DNA of 64,000 nt from an uncultured Roseovarius sp. (GCA_951812895.1 OX638333.1:982366-1046365), one strand, 5' to 3'; positions 8,622-18,968 are shown, counted from the first letter of the stretch. The notes: a model not told the origin generated them from the sequence alone. Program-made: numbers and translations.

Positions 8622-9326
8622 CTAAATCACCCGGATCACATCCTTGTCGATCGCCAGCATATAACCCTTGCGCGCGATGTTCTTGACCAGCAATTCGCTG
8701 ATCATCTGATTGCCCAGCGTATCGCGCAAGCGCTTGATCCGTGTGGCTCCAGCGGCTTCTTCGCAATCTTCCGTACGTCTGCCAGAGATCATCGCCTCGA
8801 TTTCGACGCCGGACAAAACATCATCGTCCATCCTTGCCTCTGCCAAAATCGCCAATGTCTCCATCGCCGCATCGGTTAGCTTGAACCCCATATTATTGAG
8901 GTACACCGTCTTTTCCTCACGACTGATCAGCAAAGAACTGACCTGAATACCCGACCGCTCAATCTGGGCCATGCGGCGGTTCAATGTGACCAGCATCACC
9001 AGAAACACCAACGCCGCAATCAACAGTGACGTGGCAAAGACCAAAAGCACAAAAATCACCATGCGATAGCTGGTCAGCGTTTCGGAAAATGCCGTGCCCG
9101 ACAGCGCCAGAATTTCCAGAAGCTTGATATCGCCTTCGGTGGTCAGCGCATCGTTTTCGATGAAAATCCGTTCAACCCGCGCGTTAAAGGCATTGGCGTC
9201 CGGCAGGCTTAAAAACAGGAAAACGGCCGAAAGTGACAGGATAATGATGATCGCAACCACGCCAAACAATACCACGCGACTACCAGACCGGCGCGCCTCT
9301 GCGGCAGATGCGTTTGTCTCTATCAC
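8622..9326 (-). CDS. Membrane-anchored protein with C-terminal winged-helix DNA-binding-like domain
   Basis: A 234-residue protein with two membrane helices: residues about 17-42 (VVLFGVVAIIIILSLSAVFL) and 88-113 (MVIFVLLVFATSLLIAALVF). Between them is a periplasmic loop of about 45 residues. The C-terminal 110 residues resemble the OmpR/ToxR winged helix: LTDAAMETLAILAE, then TRIKRLRDTLGN, then ARKGYML, the usual wing signature. ToxR and CadC have the same modules in the reverse order (winged helix first). It is the second gene of a probable pair with the small secreted protein at 9348-9587 (21-bp gap). The loop could sense a periplasmic condition. The function is inferred from fold resemblance only. 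Confidence 0.6.
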   Translation of the reverse strand: MIETNASAAEARRSGSRVVLFGVVAIIIILSLSAVFLFLSLPDANAFNARVERIFIENDALTTEGDIKLLEILALSGTAFSETLTSYRMVIFVLLVFATSLLIAALVFLVMLVTLNRRMAQIERSGIQVSSLLISREEKTVYLNNMGFKLTDAAMETLAILAEARMDDDVLSGVEIEAMISGRRTEDCEEAAGATRIKRLRDTLGNQMISELLVKNIARKGYMLAIDKDVIRVI

Positions 9327-9347
9327 GGATGGGTCCCCCTGATCCGG

Positions 9348-9587
9348 TTATTGCTCACTCACTGACAGCACCTTAAGCAGCTTCAGGCCCTGACTGGCCA
9401 GTATCGCCTTTAGCTGCGAACGGGCATTCGCCTTGGTACAGGGGCCACTGATCGAAGTGACATTATAAAACAGCTCAAGCGGGTTGTCGCGCTTGGCTTT
9501 GTATTCGACGTAACAGGCCGCCTGTGCCGCCACGGCCCCAAGGGCCAGTGCGATTGACAGTGTCACTATATGCAATATCCGTTTCAT
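9348..9587 (-). CDS. Small secreted protein of unknown function
   Basis: A protein of 79 residues with a clear Sec signal peptide (MKRILHIVTLSIALALGAVAAQA, cut after AQA). The mature part has about 56 residues, with two cysteines (AACYVEY and SGPCTKANAR) that could form a disulfide. I recognise no family. It lies 21 bp upstream of the membrane winged-helix gene on the same strand, so the two are likely co-transcribed, and the secreted protein might interact with the periplasmic loop of that regulator. This partnership is inference. Confidence 0.6.
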   Translation of the reverse strand: MKRILHIVTLSIALALGAVAAQAACYVEYKAKRDNPLELFYNVTSISGPCTKANARSQLKAILASQGLKLLKVLSVSEQ

Positions 9588-9620
9588 GCTGCAAACATGC
9601 GCGGAACCTTGCCGCTATTC

Positions 9621-9682
9621 AATAACAGTTGGACGATCAAGCCCGTTTTTGCAGCTGTTATTTGATAACATCGCGATGTTAT
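9621..9682. promoter_or_regulatory. Nested palindromes in a divergent promoter region
   Basis: ATAACATCGCGATGTTAT at 9665-9682 is a perfect 18-bp palindrome. AATAACAG (9621-9628) and CTGTTATT (9655-9662) form a second, spaced inverted repeat that uses the same ATAACA half-site. They lie between the pair of genes encoding a small secreted protein and a membrane wHTH protein (reverse strand) and a secreted basic protein gene (forward strand). They are good operator candidates, perhaps for the wHTH protein itself. Confidence 0.5.
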
Positions 9683-9777
9683 TGCCTGTCTTCCCGGGTT
9701 GGCCCCAATTTCAGTTCATCAGCCACGGTCGTAACCCGGCCCGCTTTTGAAACCTGAAACGCCTGAAAGGAAGGCTT

Positions 9778-10338
9778 ATGACCTATCGTAAATTTATTGC
9801 TGTCATACTTGCCGCTGCCGTCGCGGTCACCGGCTTGACCGCAGCGCCGGCACGTGCCGATGATAAAACTGCCCAAATCGTCGCTGGTGTCGCCGCGCTT
9901 GCCATTGTTGGTTTAGCGATTTCAAAATCAAAATCCAAACACAAAGACCGATCCGATTACGGCGTCACCCGTCACCGTGGTACAACATACGGCTATGACT
10001 ACGGTCAGGGTTACGGCCAAGGTTACGGCCACAAAAAGCATCACAAGAAACACAAGTCGCACAGACGGCACAAAAAACATGACCAGTACTATGGCCACAA
10101 ACCGCGCTGGAACGATCGCCAACCGCTTCCCGCCCGTTGTCATCGCGATGGCTACAATCGTCGCTACGGCCATGTGAGCGGATATGGCCGCGGTTGCCTG
10201 ATCAATCACTACGGCGGATACAACGCGCTGCCCCACGATTGTGCCATCAAGGTCCGCAACCACAATGGTAAACGCCGGGTGCTCTACCCGCAAAGCTGCC
10301 TGGCCACCTACGGTTTTGGCCCGGTTTCCCGCCGCTGA
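9778..10338 (+). CDS. Secreted Gly/Tyr/His/Lys-rich protein of unknown function
   Basis: A protein of 186 residues with a Sec signal (KFIAVILAAAVAVTGLTAAP, cut near ARA-DD). A further hydrophobic segment, IVAGVAALAIVGLAI, lies at residues 34-49. Then comes a low-complexity region with repeats of GYGQGYG and clusters of HKKHHKKHKSHRRHKKH (about residues 75-105), strongly basic and possibly metal- or polyanion-binding. The C-terminal half contains four cysteines in phrases such as ARCHRDGYNRRYG and LPHDCAIKVRN, suggesting disulfides in the periplasm. It is the only gene between a palindrome-rich promoter region and a strong terminator, so it is monocistronic. AAGGAAGG seven bases upstream is the ribosome-binding site. 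Confidence 0.7.
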   Translation: MTYRKFIAVILAAAVAVTGLTAAPARADDKTAQIVAGVAALAIVGLAISKSKSKHKDRSDYGVTRHRGTTYGYDYGQGYGQGYGHKKHHKKHKSHRRHKKHDQYYGHKPRWNDRQPLPARCHRDGYNRRYGHVSGYGRGCLINHYGGYNALPHDCAIKVRNHNGKRRVLYPQSCLATYGFGPVSRR

Positions 10339-10369
10339 ACCACCTGAGGGCATAACGAGCAGTCAGAAG

Positions 10370-10393
10370 GGAGGGGCCTCGCCCCTCCTTTTT
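10370..10393 (+). terminator. Rho-independent terminator
   Basis: GGAGGGGC (10370-10377), a three-base loop CTC, then GCCCCTCC (10381-10388), followed by five T. It ends the transcript of the secreted basic protein gene and precedes rnhB. Confidence 0.85.
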
Positions 10394-10440
10394 GCATCCC
10401 GGGGTTTGCCTTTGCCACTGGCTTTGTGTTTTCTGCGCCC

Positions 10441-11071
10441 ATGACAAAACCCGACTATTCCCACGAACAAACCGCCCTGGCTGAAGGGCATGCCTGTATC
10501 GCCGGTGTAGACGAGGTCGGGCGCGGCCCCCTCGCCGGCCCCGTAACCGCCGCCGCGGTCATTCTGGATCCCGACAACATCCCCGACGGCCTCAACGACT
10601 CCAAAAAGCTGAGCGCCAGGCGGCGCGACGCCCTGCACGACCTGCTGGTGGGCTGCGCCGAGGTGTCAGTCGCCCATGCCACGCCCGAAGAGATTGATGA
10701 GCACAACATCCTGCGCGCCTCTCACCTTGCCATGGAACGCGCCATTGCCGGTCTGCGCGTCCCACCCGACATGGCCCTGATTGACGGCAATATGATCCCA
10801 AATAACCTCACCCTGCCTGCCCGCGCAATTGTGCGCGGCGATGCGGCTTCGCTGTCGATTGCAGCGGCCTCAATTGTGGCCAAAACAAGGCGTGACCGGA
10901 TCATGTGGGATTTGGCGCAACAGTTCCCCGGCTACGGCTGGGAAACCAACGCCGGATATCCCACCAAAATCCACCTCAACGCGCTTCAAAATCTTGGGAT
11001 CACCCCACATCATAGACGTTCGTTCAAACCCGTCCACAACATCTTGTATCAAGAGAAATCTATAACCACCT

Positions 11072-11073
<2 letters not shown>
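10441..11073 (+). CDS. rnhB: Ribonuclease HII
   Basis: A 210-residue RNase HII, which cuts the RNA strand of RNA-DNA hybrids and removes misincorporated ribonucleotides in the cytosol. The first catalytic block is [16 protein letters not shown] (Asp and Glu of DExGRG). [12 protein letters not shown] and the Asp in ALIDGN follow, and [14 protein letters not shown] carries the conserved ASIxAKxxRD segment with the last acidic residue. The length fits the family (about 200-220). The ATG at 10441 (MTKPDYSH) is preferred to 10426. It directly precedes ccrM in the same direction, an arrangement often seen in Rhodobacterales. Confidence 0.95.
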
Positions 11074-12281
<1,208 letters not shown>

Positions 12282-12341
12282 ATCAACAAAATAAAAGAAC
12301 ACCGCCGGTGCCTGTGGCCTGACTATACAGGCACCTACTTT

Positions 12342-12369
12342 CCCCGCCCATATGTGGCGGGGTTTTTTT
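12342..12369 (+). terminator. Rho-independent terminator after ccrM
   Basis: CCCCGCC (12342-12348), loop CATATGT, GGCGGGG (12356-12362), then seven T. It ends the rnhB-ccrM transcript. Confidence 0.9.
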
Positions 12370-12397
12370 GTGCAATTGGGGGCCAGCCCCCAAACCC

Positions 12398-12464
12398 CCG
12401 GGGTATTTCGGGCAAGAAAGAAGCTTGTCCCATTCCTGCTTCTTTCTTGGTTAAAATACCCCCG
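12398..12464. repeat. Imperfect long inverted repeat, probable extragenic palindromic element
   Basis: The left arm (12398-12424, core GGTATTTCGGGCAAGAAAGAAGC) and right arm (12438-12464, core GCTTCTTTCTTGGTTAAAATACC) pair with few mismatches around a 13-base loop. The flanks are rich in CCCCC/GGGGG. Similar GC-rich palindromes around a 'gcaagaaagaag' core are common between genes in Rhodobacterales; this is from memory and was not searched. Confidence 0.55.
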
Positions 12465-12703
12465 CCGGAGGCTCCCGGCCTTTCCGCCGTCGCCATCACC
12501 CGATCACTTCAACAAACCCGGCTCTTGATAGACTCAGTCTCTGCCTGTATCTGACCTTTCATGACACGGATTTTCGATATGGATGATCGCGCACGCCTGC
12601 CCTGGCGGTTTTTTGGTGCGACACTAACGGTGCTCGCCTGCCTGTGAGGCAGCACGCCCCCATGCCGTTCTAAAACCACACCGAACAGAAATGGAGAGGA
12701 CCA
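12465..12703. other. leuC upstream region with one tiny open frame
   Basis: About 240 bp precede leuC. A 28-codon frame (12561-12647, MTRIFDMDDRARLPWRFF to TVLACL) ends 57 bp before leuC. It has no clear ribosome-binding site and no run of leucine codons, so it does not look like an attenuation leader peptide. The leuC promoter should lie in this stretch, but I see no convincing -35/-10 pair. Confidence 0.3.
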
Positions 12704-14110
12704 ATGTCCCCCAAAACACTCTATGACAAAATCTGGGATGCCCATGTGGCGCATGAGGCCGAAGATGGCACCAGCCTTTTGTATATCGACCGCCACCTCG
12801 TGCACGAGGTCACCAGCCCGCAAGCCTTTGAAGGGTTGCGCATGGCGGGCCGCCCCGTTAGGGCACCTGAAAAAACAATCGCTGTGCCGGATCACAACGT
12901 GCCCACCACATCTGGCCGCGAAGACCCCAAGAACATGACCGAAGATAGCGCCATTCAGGTCGCGGCGCTTGATAAGAACGCCAAAGATTTCGGCATCCAT
13001 TATTACCCGGTCTCTGATGTGCGTCAGGGCATCGTGCACATTGTCGGCCCGGAACAGGGCTGGACCCTGCCGGGCATGACCGTGGTCTGTGGCGACAGCC
13101 ACACCGCGACCCATGGCGCATTCGGCGCGCTGGCCCACGGCATCGGTACCTCCGAAGTCGAGCATGTTCTGGCCACCCAGACGCTGATCCAGAAAAAATC
13201 GAAAAACATGAAGGTCGAGATCACAGGTCAATTGCGCCCGGGTGTGACCGCCAAGGACATCACCCTTTCGGTGATTGGCAAGACCGGCACCGCCGGTGGC
13301 ACCGGCTATGTGATCGAATATTGTGGCGAGGCGATCCGCTCTCTCTCAATGGAAGGTCGGATGACCGTCTGCAACATGGCAATCGAAGGCGGCGCGCGCG
13401 CCGGTCTGATCGCACCGGATGAAACCACTTTTGACTATGTTAAGGGCCGTCCCCATGCGCCAAAAGGTGCCCAGTGGGAGGCCGCTCTGAACTGGTGGAA
13501 AACGCTTTACTCTGATGATGATGCCCATTGGGACGCGGTCGTTACCATCCGCGGCGAAGACATCGCACCGGTCGTCACCTGGGGCACCTCGCCCGAGGAT
13601 GTTCTGCCCATCACCGCGACCGTCCCCTCGCCCGAAGATTTCACAGGTGGCAAGGTTGAGGCCGCGGCGCGGTCGCTCGATTACATGGGCCTCACCCCCG
13701 GCACGCCTCTGTCCGACATTGAAATCGACACGGTCTTTATCGGATCCTGCACCAATGGCCGGATCGAAGATCTGCGCGCCGCCGCTGATATTCTGCGCGG
13801 CAAGAAGATCAAGGAAGGTCTGCGCGCCATGGTCGTTCCCGGTTCCGGCCTTGTCCGGGCCCAGGCCGAAGAAGAAGGTCTGGCAGATGTCTTTCGCGAG
13901 GCTGGATTTGAATGGCGCCTTGCAGGTTGTTCCATGTGTCTGGCGATGAACCCGGATCAGCTGGCACCGGAAGAACGCTGCGCCTCGACCTCGAACCGCA
14001 ACTTTGAGGGCCGACAGGGCTATAAGGGCCGCACCCATCTGGTATCCCCCGGCATGGCGGCAGCGGCAGCGTTGACCGGGCGTCTGACAGATGTTCGGGA
14101 AATGATGTGA
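12704..14110 (+). CDS. leuC: 3-isopropylmalate dehydratase large subunit
   Basis: A 468-residue aconitase-family protein that forms the isopropylmalate isomerase with LeuD and converts 2-isopropylmalate to 3-isopropylmalate in leucine synthesis. The 4Fe-4S ligands are visible: Cys in [17 protein letters not shown] (about residue 348) and the pair in [11 protein letters not shown] (about 408-411). [19 protein letters not shown] near residue 130 is the family substrate block. The length matches the family (465-475). GGAGAGG precedes the ATG at 12704. leuD follows after 159 bp and leuB comes two genes later. Confidence 0.97.
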   Translation: MSPKTLYDKIWDAHVAHEAEDGTSLLYIDRHLVHEVTSPQAFEGLRMAGRPVRAPEKTIAVPDHNVPTTSGREDPKNMTEDSAIQVAALDKNAKDFGIHYYPVSDVRQGIVHIVGPEQGWTLPGMTVVCGDSHTATHGAFGALAHGIGTSEVEHVLATQTLIQKKSKNMKVEITGQLRPGVTAKDITLSVIGKTGTAGGTGYVIEYCGEAIRSLSMEGRMTVCNMAIEGGARAGLIAPDETTFDYVKGRPHAPKGAQWEAALNWWKTLYSDDDAHWDAVVTIRGEDIAPVVTWGTSPEDVLPITATVPSPEDFTGGKVEAAARSLDYMGLTPGTPLSDIEIDTVFIGSCTNGRIEDLRAAADILRGKKIKEGLRAMVVPGSGLVRAQAEEEGLADVFREAGFEWRLAGCSMCLAMNPDQLAPEERCASTSNRNFEGRQGYKGRTHLVSPGMAAAAALTGRLTDVREMM

Positions 14111-14179
14111 TTAACCTTTGCCCGGCCCCGTTAACCGTTTGGCAACCGGATTTTCCGGAAAACATGCCAGACGGTGTAC

Positions 14180-14215
14180 GGGGGGTGGACAGGGGGTGTA
14201 CGGATGTCACCCCCC
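14180..14215 (+). promoter_or_regulatory. Alternative G-rich hairpins between leuC and leuD
   Basis: GGGGGGTG (14180-14187) and GGGGGTG (14192-14198) are two near-identical copies that can each pair with the same CACCCCCC at 14208-14215. The two hairpins exclude each other (loops of about 20 or 9 bases). There is no T run. It may tune the LeuC to LeuD ratio or stabilise mRNA ends; no leader peptide is seen. Confidence 0.4.
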
Positions 14216-14269
14216 ACCCCGACGGGCGCTCCCCACTAAATCTTGTGGGTCAAAATTAGGAGTCTGTTA

Positions 14270-14875
14270 ATGGACAAGTTTGAAAAGATCACCGGGGTCG
14301 CAGCACCGATGCCAATGGTTAATGTCGACACCGATATGATCATCCCCAAGCAATTCCTCAAAACCATCAAACGGTCGGGTCTGGGTGTGAACCTGTTCGA
14401 CGAGATGCGGTTTGACCGCGAAGGTAATGAGATTGCCGATTTCGTGCTGAACCAGCCGCAGTATCGCGAGGCGGAAATCCTTGTGGCCGGTGACAATTTC
14501 GGTTGCGGCTCCAGCCGCGAACACGCGCCATGGGCGATCAAGGATTTTGGTATCCGTTGTGTCATCGCGCCCAGCTTTGCCGATATTTTTTACAACAACT
14601 GTTTCAAGAACGGCATTTTGCCCATCGCCCTGCCACAGGATCAGGTCGACGTATTGATGAAGGATGCTGAAAAAGGCTCGAACGCCCGGATGATCGTTGA
14701 TCTGGTAGATCAGACCGTCACCACCTCTGACGGCGAAAGCTTTGCTTTCGAGGTTGATGCCTTCAAAAAGCACTGCCTGCTGGAAGGGCTCGATGATATC
14801 GGCCTGACGATGGAAAAATCGGCTGCGATCGATACGTTTGAGGCTCAGGCATCTGCAGCACGCCCCTGGGTCTGA
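14270..14875 (+). CDS. leuD: 3-isopropylmalate dehydratase small subunit
   Basis: A 201-residue aconitase swivel-domain protein, partner of LeuC. Characteristic blocks are [17 protein letters not shown] near the start, [20 protein letters not shown] at about residues 66-86 (the substrate-binding GCGSSREHA loop) and [18 protein letters not shown]. Size agrees with the family (about 200). The ATG at 14270 is chosen because AGGAG lies seven bases upstream and MDKFEKI is the usual LeuD beginning; an upstream in-frame ATG at 14243 lacks these. Confidence 0.97.
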   Translation: MDKFEKITGVAAPMPMVNVDTDMIIPKQFLKTIKRSGLGVNLFDEMRFDREGNEIADFVLNQPQYREAEILVAGDNFGCGSSREHAPWAIKDFGIRCVIAPSFADIFYNNCFKNGILPIALPQDQVDVLMKDAEKGSNARMIVDLVDQTVTTSDGESFAFEVDAFKKHCLLEGLDDIGLTMEKSAAIDTFEAQASAARPWV

Positions 14876-14996
14876 TCCTTCGGGCGAATTGTGCCGAATT
14901 AAGAAAATTCACTAAAACTAGGGCCTTGTGGGCAAAAGCTCATGAGGCCCTACATGTTGTGGTCACCCGGACAATGGCCTGATTACCGCTCCCAAA

Positions 14997-16031
14997 TTGA
15001 TGCATTCCCGCACCACTTCCTCCATCAAATCGCCTCAAAACTTAAGTCAAGTTAACCAAGTTCTTGAGCCGCTGCGGGAAAGAAGGCAAAAATTGGACAA
15101 TAATGAGGCATACCGCCACAAAAGGCGGGATCAAAGTGGAACAAAGACGCGGCTCCGTATCGCGTTTGGCCAGTTTGAAGGGAAGCGGGCAGTGGTATCG
15201 CAGATTGTAGCAGCGCTTGTGCGCGCAGTGCTTGTAGCACTTTTGGTGACTGCACCGGCATTGCTGATGCCGACCATCGCCAACGATACAGCTCAAATTG
15301 TTGTCGTGATTGCGATCCTCGCATCGCTCCTGACTTTCATGGAATATTACGGCCGCTATCCAAGCATTGTTGAGTTTCGATTTGCCGCCCCGTTCAACCG
15401 GCTGAAATACATCGGTATTCTAGTGACCGTCGTGATGCTCTCACTGATCTCACGCGGCAAAACAGATCCAAGCTCGATTACGATCCTGTTTACCCAGTTC
15501 GGCAGCGGTATCGGGCAGGTCATCGACTTTCCATATTCGCCGGTACGTCTGGTTCTTCTCATGCTCCCGTCAAACGCAGAGGCAGAGCTTGTTCAGGATG
15601 TCCGCACCGCAGCCGGAATGGCCTATATGGTTTCGCTGGCGATGATGTTGCTCTTTATTACCTGTGTGCGTCTGTATGGCTGGCCCATGCACAAAGGCTC
15701 TTTCAACGTCTGGATCAACCTTCCACTCTTTGACCCGACCCGCGGCGGGGACATTGTCGAGCGTCTCAAGCGCGATGCGGGCGTTAACATTGTGTTAGGG
15801 GCTTTGCTGCCATTTATGATCCCAACTGCGATCAAGGCGGCGTCTGATATGGTTGATCCCATCTCACTCGCCAATCCGCAGACCCTAATTTGGACGATGA
15901 CGGCATGGGCATTCCTTCCGGCAAGCATGTTGGTGCGAGGTATCGCACTTTCCCGCGTGGCCGAACTGATCGAGGAAAAGCGCAAGCGCGTTTATGCCAA
16001 GGCCGAAGCCGAAGGTCTTCAACGCGCCTGA
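14997..16031 (+). CDS. Multi-pass membrane protein of unknown function
   Basis: A protein of 344 residues with a charged N-terminal 60 residues and at least six membrane segments: about 68-88 (AALVRAVLVALLVTAPALL), 97-112 (IVVVIAILASLLTFM), 137-152 (IGILVTVVMLSLIS), 210-230 (MAYMVSLAMMLLFITCV), 272-288 and 308-325. It ends in a basic helix, IEEKRKRVYAKAEAEG. I recognise no family; proteins like this sit between leuD and leuB in many Rhodobacterales genomes as far as I recall. Its stop overlaps the proposed start of the next gene, so the two are probably translationally coupled. A first ATG at 14997 and a second immediately after are both possible starts. Confidence 0.7.
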   Translation: MMHSRTTSSIKSPQNLSQVNQVLEPLRERRQKLDNNEAYRHKRRDQSGTKTRLRIAFGQFEGKRAVVSQIVAALVRAVLVALLVTAPALLMPTIANDTAQIVVVIAILASLLTFMEYYGRYPSIVEFRFAAPFNRLKYIGILVTVVMLSLISRGKTDPSSITILFTQFGSGIGQVIDFPYSPVRLVLLMLPSNAEAELVQDVRTAAGMAYMVSLAMMLLFITCVRLYGWPMHKGSFNVWINLPLFDPTRGGDIVERLKRDAGVNIVLGALLPFMIPTAIKAASDMVDPISLANPQTLIWTMTAWAFLPASMLVRGIALSRVAELIEEKRKRVYAKAEAEGLQRA

Positions 16032-17071
16032 TCCCAATTTGTCTGATTTGGCTTTGTCTGGCCTTTCCGGCACCGGCTGAAACACTCCGCATCGCCACCT
16101 ATAACACCGATCTTTCCCGCGATGGGCCCGGGCTCTTGCTCAGGGATATCCGCCGCGGAGACGCGCAGGCCTCAGCAGTGGCACAGGTGATCGCCCGGGT
16201 ATCTCCGGACATCCTGTTGCTTCAAGGAGTGGATTACGATCATCGCCTCATCACATTGGCGGCCCTACGCGATGTGATTGCAGACCACGGTCGGCACTAC
16301 CCCCACATTTTCGCGCTGCGCCCCAACACCGGCATGCCCACCGGAATAGATATCGACGGTGATGGTCGTACAGGGGGCGCTCGTGACCGGCAAAGTTTTG
16401 GCCAATATTCAGGACAGGACGGAATGGCATTGTTGTCGCGCCACCCTGTCCGAGAAAGTGCGGTTGAGGATTTCAGTTCATTGCTGTGGAAGGATGTTCC
16501 AGGCTCCCTTGCCCTCGCAGCTGGAGAACCCGAAGCGCTTTCCGCCAGCGCTTTGAACGTTCAGCGTTTGTCGAGCACAGGCCATTGGGTGATACCAATT
16601 CAGATCGGCGATGATGTTTTAAAACTATTAACTTTTCACGCGACACCGCCGGTTTTCGATGGTCCAGAAGATCGGAACGGACGCCGGAACCATGATGAAA
16701 TCCGGTTCTGGCAGCACTATCTTGATGGCGCATTCGGACCCGCCACCAAAGATCCATTCATATTAATCGGTAACGCAAATCTCGACCCTTATCGAAGCGA
16801 AGGTCGTAAGACTGCAATTCTAAGCCTTTTGTCTGACCCCCGCTTGCAGGATCCGCGCCCCGCGCGAACAGATGAGCCAACAGCACTCGATACCGTCGAC
16901 TGGCCGCCGCCCGGCCCGGGCAAGATGCGTGTGAGCTATATCCTGCCATCGGCTGGGCTGATCGTGAGTGCGGCGGGTGTTTACTGGCCAGAGATCGGCA
17001 CTGCTGAAGCAGCGATCGTTGAAGCCGCAAGTCGTCATCGTGTGGTCTGGATTGATCTCGAACTTGAGTAA
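16028..17071 (+). CDS. Endonuclease/exonuclease/phosphatase-family protein, secreted
   Basis: About 347 residues of the DNase I-like fold. A hydrophobic signal region (LIPICLIWLCLAFPAPA) leads directly into LRIATYNTDLSRDGPG, the first strand with the catalytic Asn. Other family blocks are DILLLQGVDYD (the metal-binding Glu is replaced by Gln), GQDGMALLSRHPV, FILIGNANLDPY (normally GDFN, here GNAN) and a C-terminal VSYILPS (normally DYIL, without the usual His). The catalytic residues are therefore partly changed. No ATG or GTG is available near the signal region; a CTG at 16028 overlapping the previous stop (CTGA) is the best start, while an ATG at 15890 would give a long unnatural N-terminus. 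The substrate is unknown. Confidence 0.7.
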   Translation: MIPICLIWLCLAFPAPAETLRIATYNTDLSRDGPGLLLRDIRRGDAQASAVAQVIARVSPDILLLQGVDYDHRLITLAALRDVIADHGRHYPHIFALRPNTGMPTGIDIDGDGRTGGARDRQSFGQYSGQDGMALLSRHPVRESAVEDFSSLLWKDVPGSLALAAGEPEALSASALNVQRLSSTGHWVIPIQIGDDVLKLLTFHATPPVFDGPEDRNGRRNHDEIRFWQHYLDGAFGPATKDPFILIGNANLDPYRSEGRKTAILSLLSDPRLQDPRPARTDEPTALDTVDWPPPGPGKMRVSYILPSAGLIVSAAGVYWPEIGTAEAAIVEAASRHRVVWIDLELE

Positions 17072-17173
17072 ATCCAGCACATTAATCAAATCATGCTCAG
17101 CGCGGGTTTCTTGACCCTACCCCGGCTTCGGGCTAGGCGGTTCACAACAAATGACATTGGAAGGTTTCACCGC

Positions 17174-18280
17174 ATGAGCACCCCCTCAATTCTTATTCTG
17201 CCCGGCGACGGGATCGGACCCGAAGTCATGGCCGAAGTGCGCAAAATCATTGGCTGGCTGGAAACCAATCGTGACCTGAAATTTGACGTCAGTGAAGATC
17301 TGGTTGGTGGCGCCGCATATGATGCGCACGGCGTGCCCCTGCATGATGATACCATGGCACGCGCACAAGACGTTGACGCCGTTCTGCTGGGCGCCGTAGG
17401 CGGGCCAAAATACGACGATCTCGACTTCAGTGTGAAGCCTGAGCGTGGCCTGCTTCGCCTGCGCAAGGAAATGGACCTCTTTGCAAACCTTCGTCCCGCC
17501 CAATGCTTTGACGCCTTGGCCGATTTCTCTTCCCTCAAGACAGAGATTGTTGCCGGGCTTGATATCATGATCGTGCGCGAACTCACCTCTGGCGTTTACT
17601 TCGGAGAGCCGCGGGGCATCTTTGAAGAGGGCAACGAACGGGTCGGTATCAACACCCAACGCTATACCGAATCCGAAATCGACCGCATCGCCCGCGCTGC
17701 TTTTGAATTGGCGCGTAAACGCAGCGGCAAGGTCTGCTCGATGGAAAAAGCCAACGTTATGGAATCCGGCATTCTGTGGCGCGAGGTGACGCAGCGGGTG
17801 CACGATGCGGATTATCCGGAAATCGAGCTTAGCCACATGTACGCCGACAATGGCGCGATGCAGCTGGTAAGGGCACCAAAACAGTTTGACGTGATCCTGA
17901 CGGATAACCTCTTTGGCGATATTCTTTCGGATTGCGCAGCCATGCTCACCGGCTCACTCGGCATGCTGCCATCGGCCAGCCTCGGCGCACCTATGGCCAA
18001 TGGCCGGCCAAAGGCGCTGTATGAGCCTGTGCATGGCTCTGCACCCGACATCGCCGGTGAAGGCAAGGCCAACCCGATCGCCTGCATCCTCAGCTTTGCC
18101 ATGGCACTGCGCTACAGCTTTGATCAGGGCGAAGAAGCGAGCCGGATTGAGCAGGCTATTGAAACCGTTCTGGCCAGCGGTGCCCGCACGGGCGACCTGC
18201 TGGGCGCCGAAGGCGGCTCAGCCATGTCCACCTCGGAAATGGGTGACGCAATCGCTGCTGCCCTGACAGACAGCCTTTGA
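17174..18280 (+). CDS. leuB: 3-isopropylmalate dehydrogenase
   Basis: A 368-residue NAD-dependent beta-decarboxylating dehydrogenase that oxidises 3-isopropylmalate to 2-oxoisocaproate, the third dedicated step to leucine. [15 protein letters not shown] opens the Rossmann-like domain. [20 protein letters not shown] holds the substrate arginines, and [28 protein letters not shown] and [17 protein letters not shown] contain the metal-binding aspartates. [18 protein letters not shown] is the NAD-binding signature. The ATG at 17174 follows GGAAGG; the upstream in-frame ATG at 17093 gives an unusual arginine-rich extension. The next gene begins inside its stop codon. Confidence 0.97.
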   Translation: MSTPSILILPGDGIGPEVMAEVRKIIGWLETNRDLKFDVSEDLVGGAAYDAHGVPLHDDTMARAQDVDAVLLGAVGGPKYDDLDFSVKPERGLLRLRKEMDLFANLRPAQCFDALADFSSLKTEIVAGLDIMIVRELTSGVYFGEPRGIFEEGNERVGINTQRYTESEIDRIARAAFELARKRSGKVCSMEKANVMESGILWREVTQRVHDADYPEIELSHMYADNGAMQLVRAPKQFDVILTDNLFGDILSDCAAMLTGSLGMLPSASLGAPMANGRPKALYEPVHGSAPDIAGEGKANPIACILSFAMALRYSFDQGEEASRIEQAIETVLASGARTGDLLGAEGGSAMSTSEMGDAIAAALTDSL

Positions 18281-18750
18281 TCACAACGCGGGCATTCGCG
18301 GACACGGACGAACATTCGTTCCTCCGGTTATATCGCGAGTGCCTGCATCACTATGGTATCCGGTCAGCAACGGCAGATGAAGAAGCCCGCGTTCTGTCGA
18401 TGTTACGCGAGGGGCGGCACATGTCGTGCCTGATGGCACTCGACGGCGCTGAGGCAGTCGGCTTTGCCACCTGGACGCTCACCTTTCCCGCCGGGCCCGG
18501 AGTGGCCCTCTATATGAAAGAACTGTTTGTCAGTGCGTCTGCGCGCCGCAAAGGTGTTGCACGCAAATTGATGGCTGGTTTGATCGACATTGCAAAGACC
18601 AAAAACTGCACACGCTTGGATTGGCAAACTGACGAGACTAACCAAAATTCACAGGCTTTCTACAAAGGGATCAGCGCCCCAAACTTCTCCAAACAGACCT
18701 ATCGTATCACGGCTGGCGACTTTGAAGATTTCCTCAGAAACCTTGGTTGA
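18277..18750 (+). CDS. GNAT-family N-acetyltransferase
   Basis: A protein of 157 residues with the GNAT fold. [21 protein letters not shown] carries the acetyl-CoA binding motif (R-x-x-G-x-A) at about residues 80-100, and [19 protein letters not shown] is the C-terminal motif B with the usual N-x-x-A-x-x-F-Y pattern. The start is a TTG at 18277 that overlaps the leuB stop (TTGA), so translation is coupled to leuB. The acceptor is unknown. Confidence 0.85.
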   Translation: MITTRAFADTDEHSFLRLYRECLHHYGIRSATADEEARVLSMLREGRHMSCLMALDGAEAVGFATWTLTFPAGPGVALYMKELFVSASARRKGVARKLMAGLIDIAKTKNCTRLDWQTDETNQNSQAFYKGISAPNFSKQTYRITAGDFEDFLRNLG

Positions 18751-18820
18751 GCCAGCATTCAGATGACCCCCGCGCCTTTGCAAAACAGCAAGGTCGTGTA
18801 TAATTTGCAGGTGAAAAAGT

Positions 18821-18897
18821 CGGAGTGTAGCTCAGCCTGGTAGAGCACTGTCTTCGGGAGGCAGGGGCCGGAGGTTCGAATCCTCTCACTCCGACCA
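18821..18897 (+). tRNA. tRNA-Pro (anticodon CGG)
   Basis: A full cloverleaf can be drawn: acceptor CGGAGTG pairs with CACTCCG; the anticodon stem is CTGTC/GGCAG with loop TTCGGGA, so the anticodon is CGG; the T arm is GGAGG-TTCGAAT-CCTCT with one G-T pair. The CCA end is encoded (18895-18897). The 3' half probably serves as the attachment site of the adjacent integrative element, whose integrase gene begins 71 bp downstream and points toward the tRNA. Confidence 0.97.
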
Positions 18898-18968
18898 ATG
18901 GAACAAGGCATTCTAGAGCAACTATATGGCTTTCAAGACAGTGATCCCAGGTTCGTTGAACTTGAACA

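Noticed and set aside
12561-12647. 28-codon frame before leuC as a leucine attenuation leader peptide
   Set aside because: It has only four leucine codons, spread out, no ribosome-binding site and no following terminator/antiterminator pair.
12509-13231. 240-codon reverse-strand frame overlapping leuC
   Set aside because: It mirrors leuC codons on the other strand, has no ribosome-binding site and no family resemblance.
13346-14038. 230-codon reverse-strand frame inside leuC
   Set aside because: Shadow of the highly biased leuC codons; the leuC reading has all family motifs.
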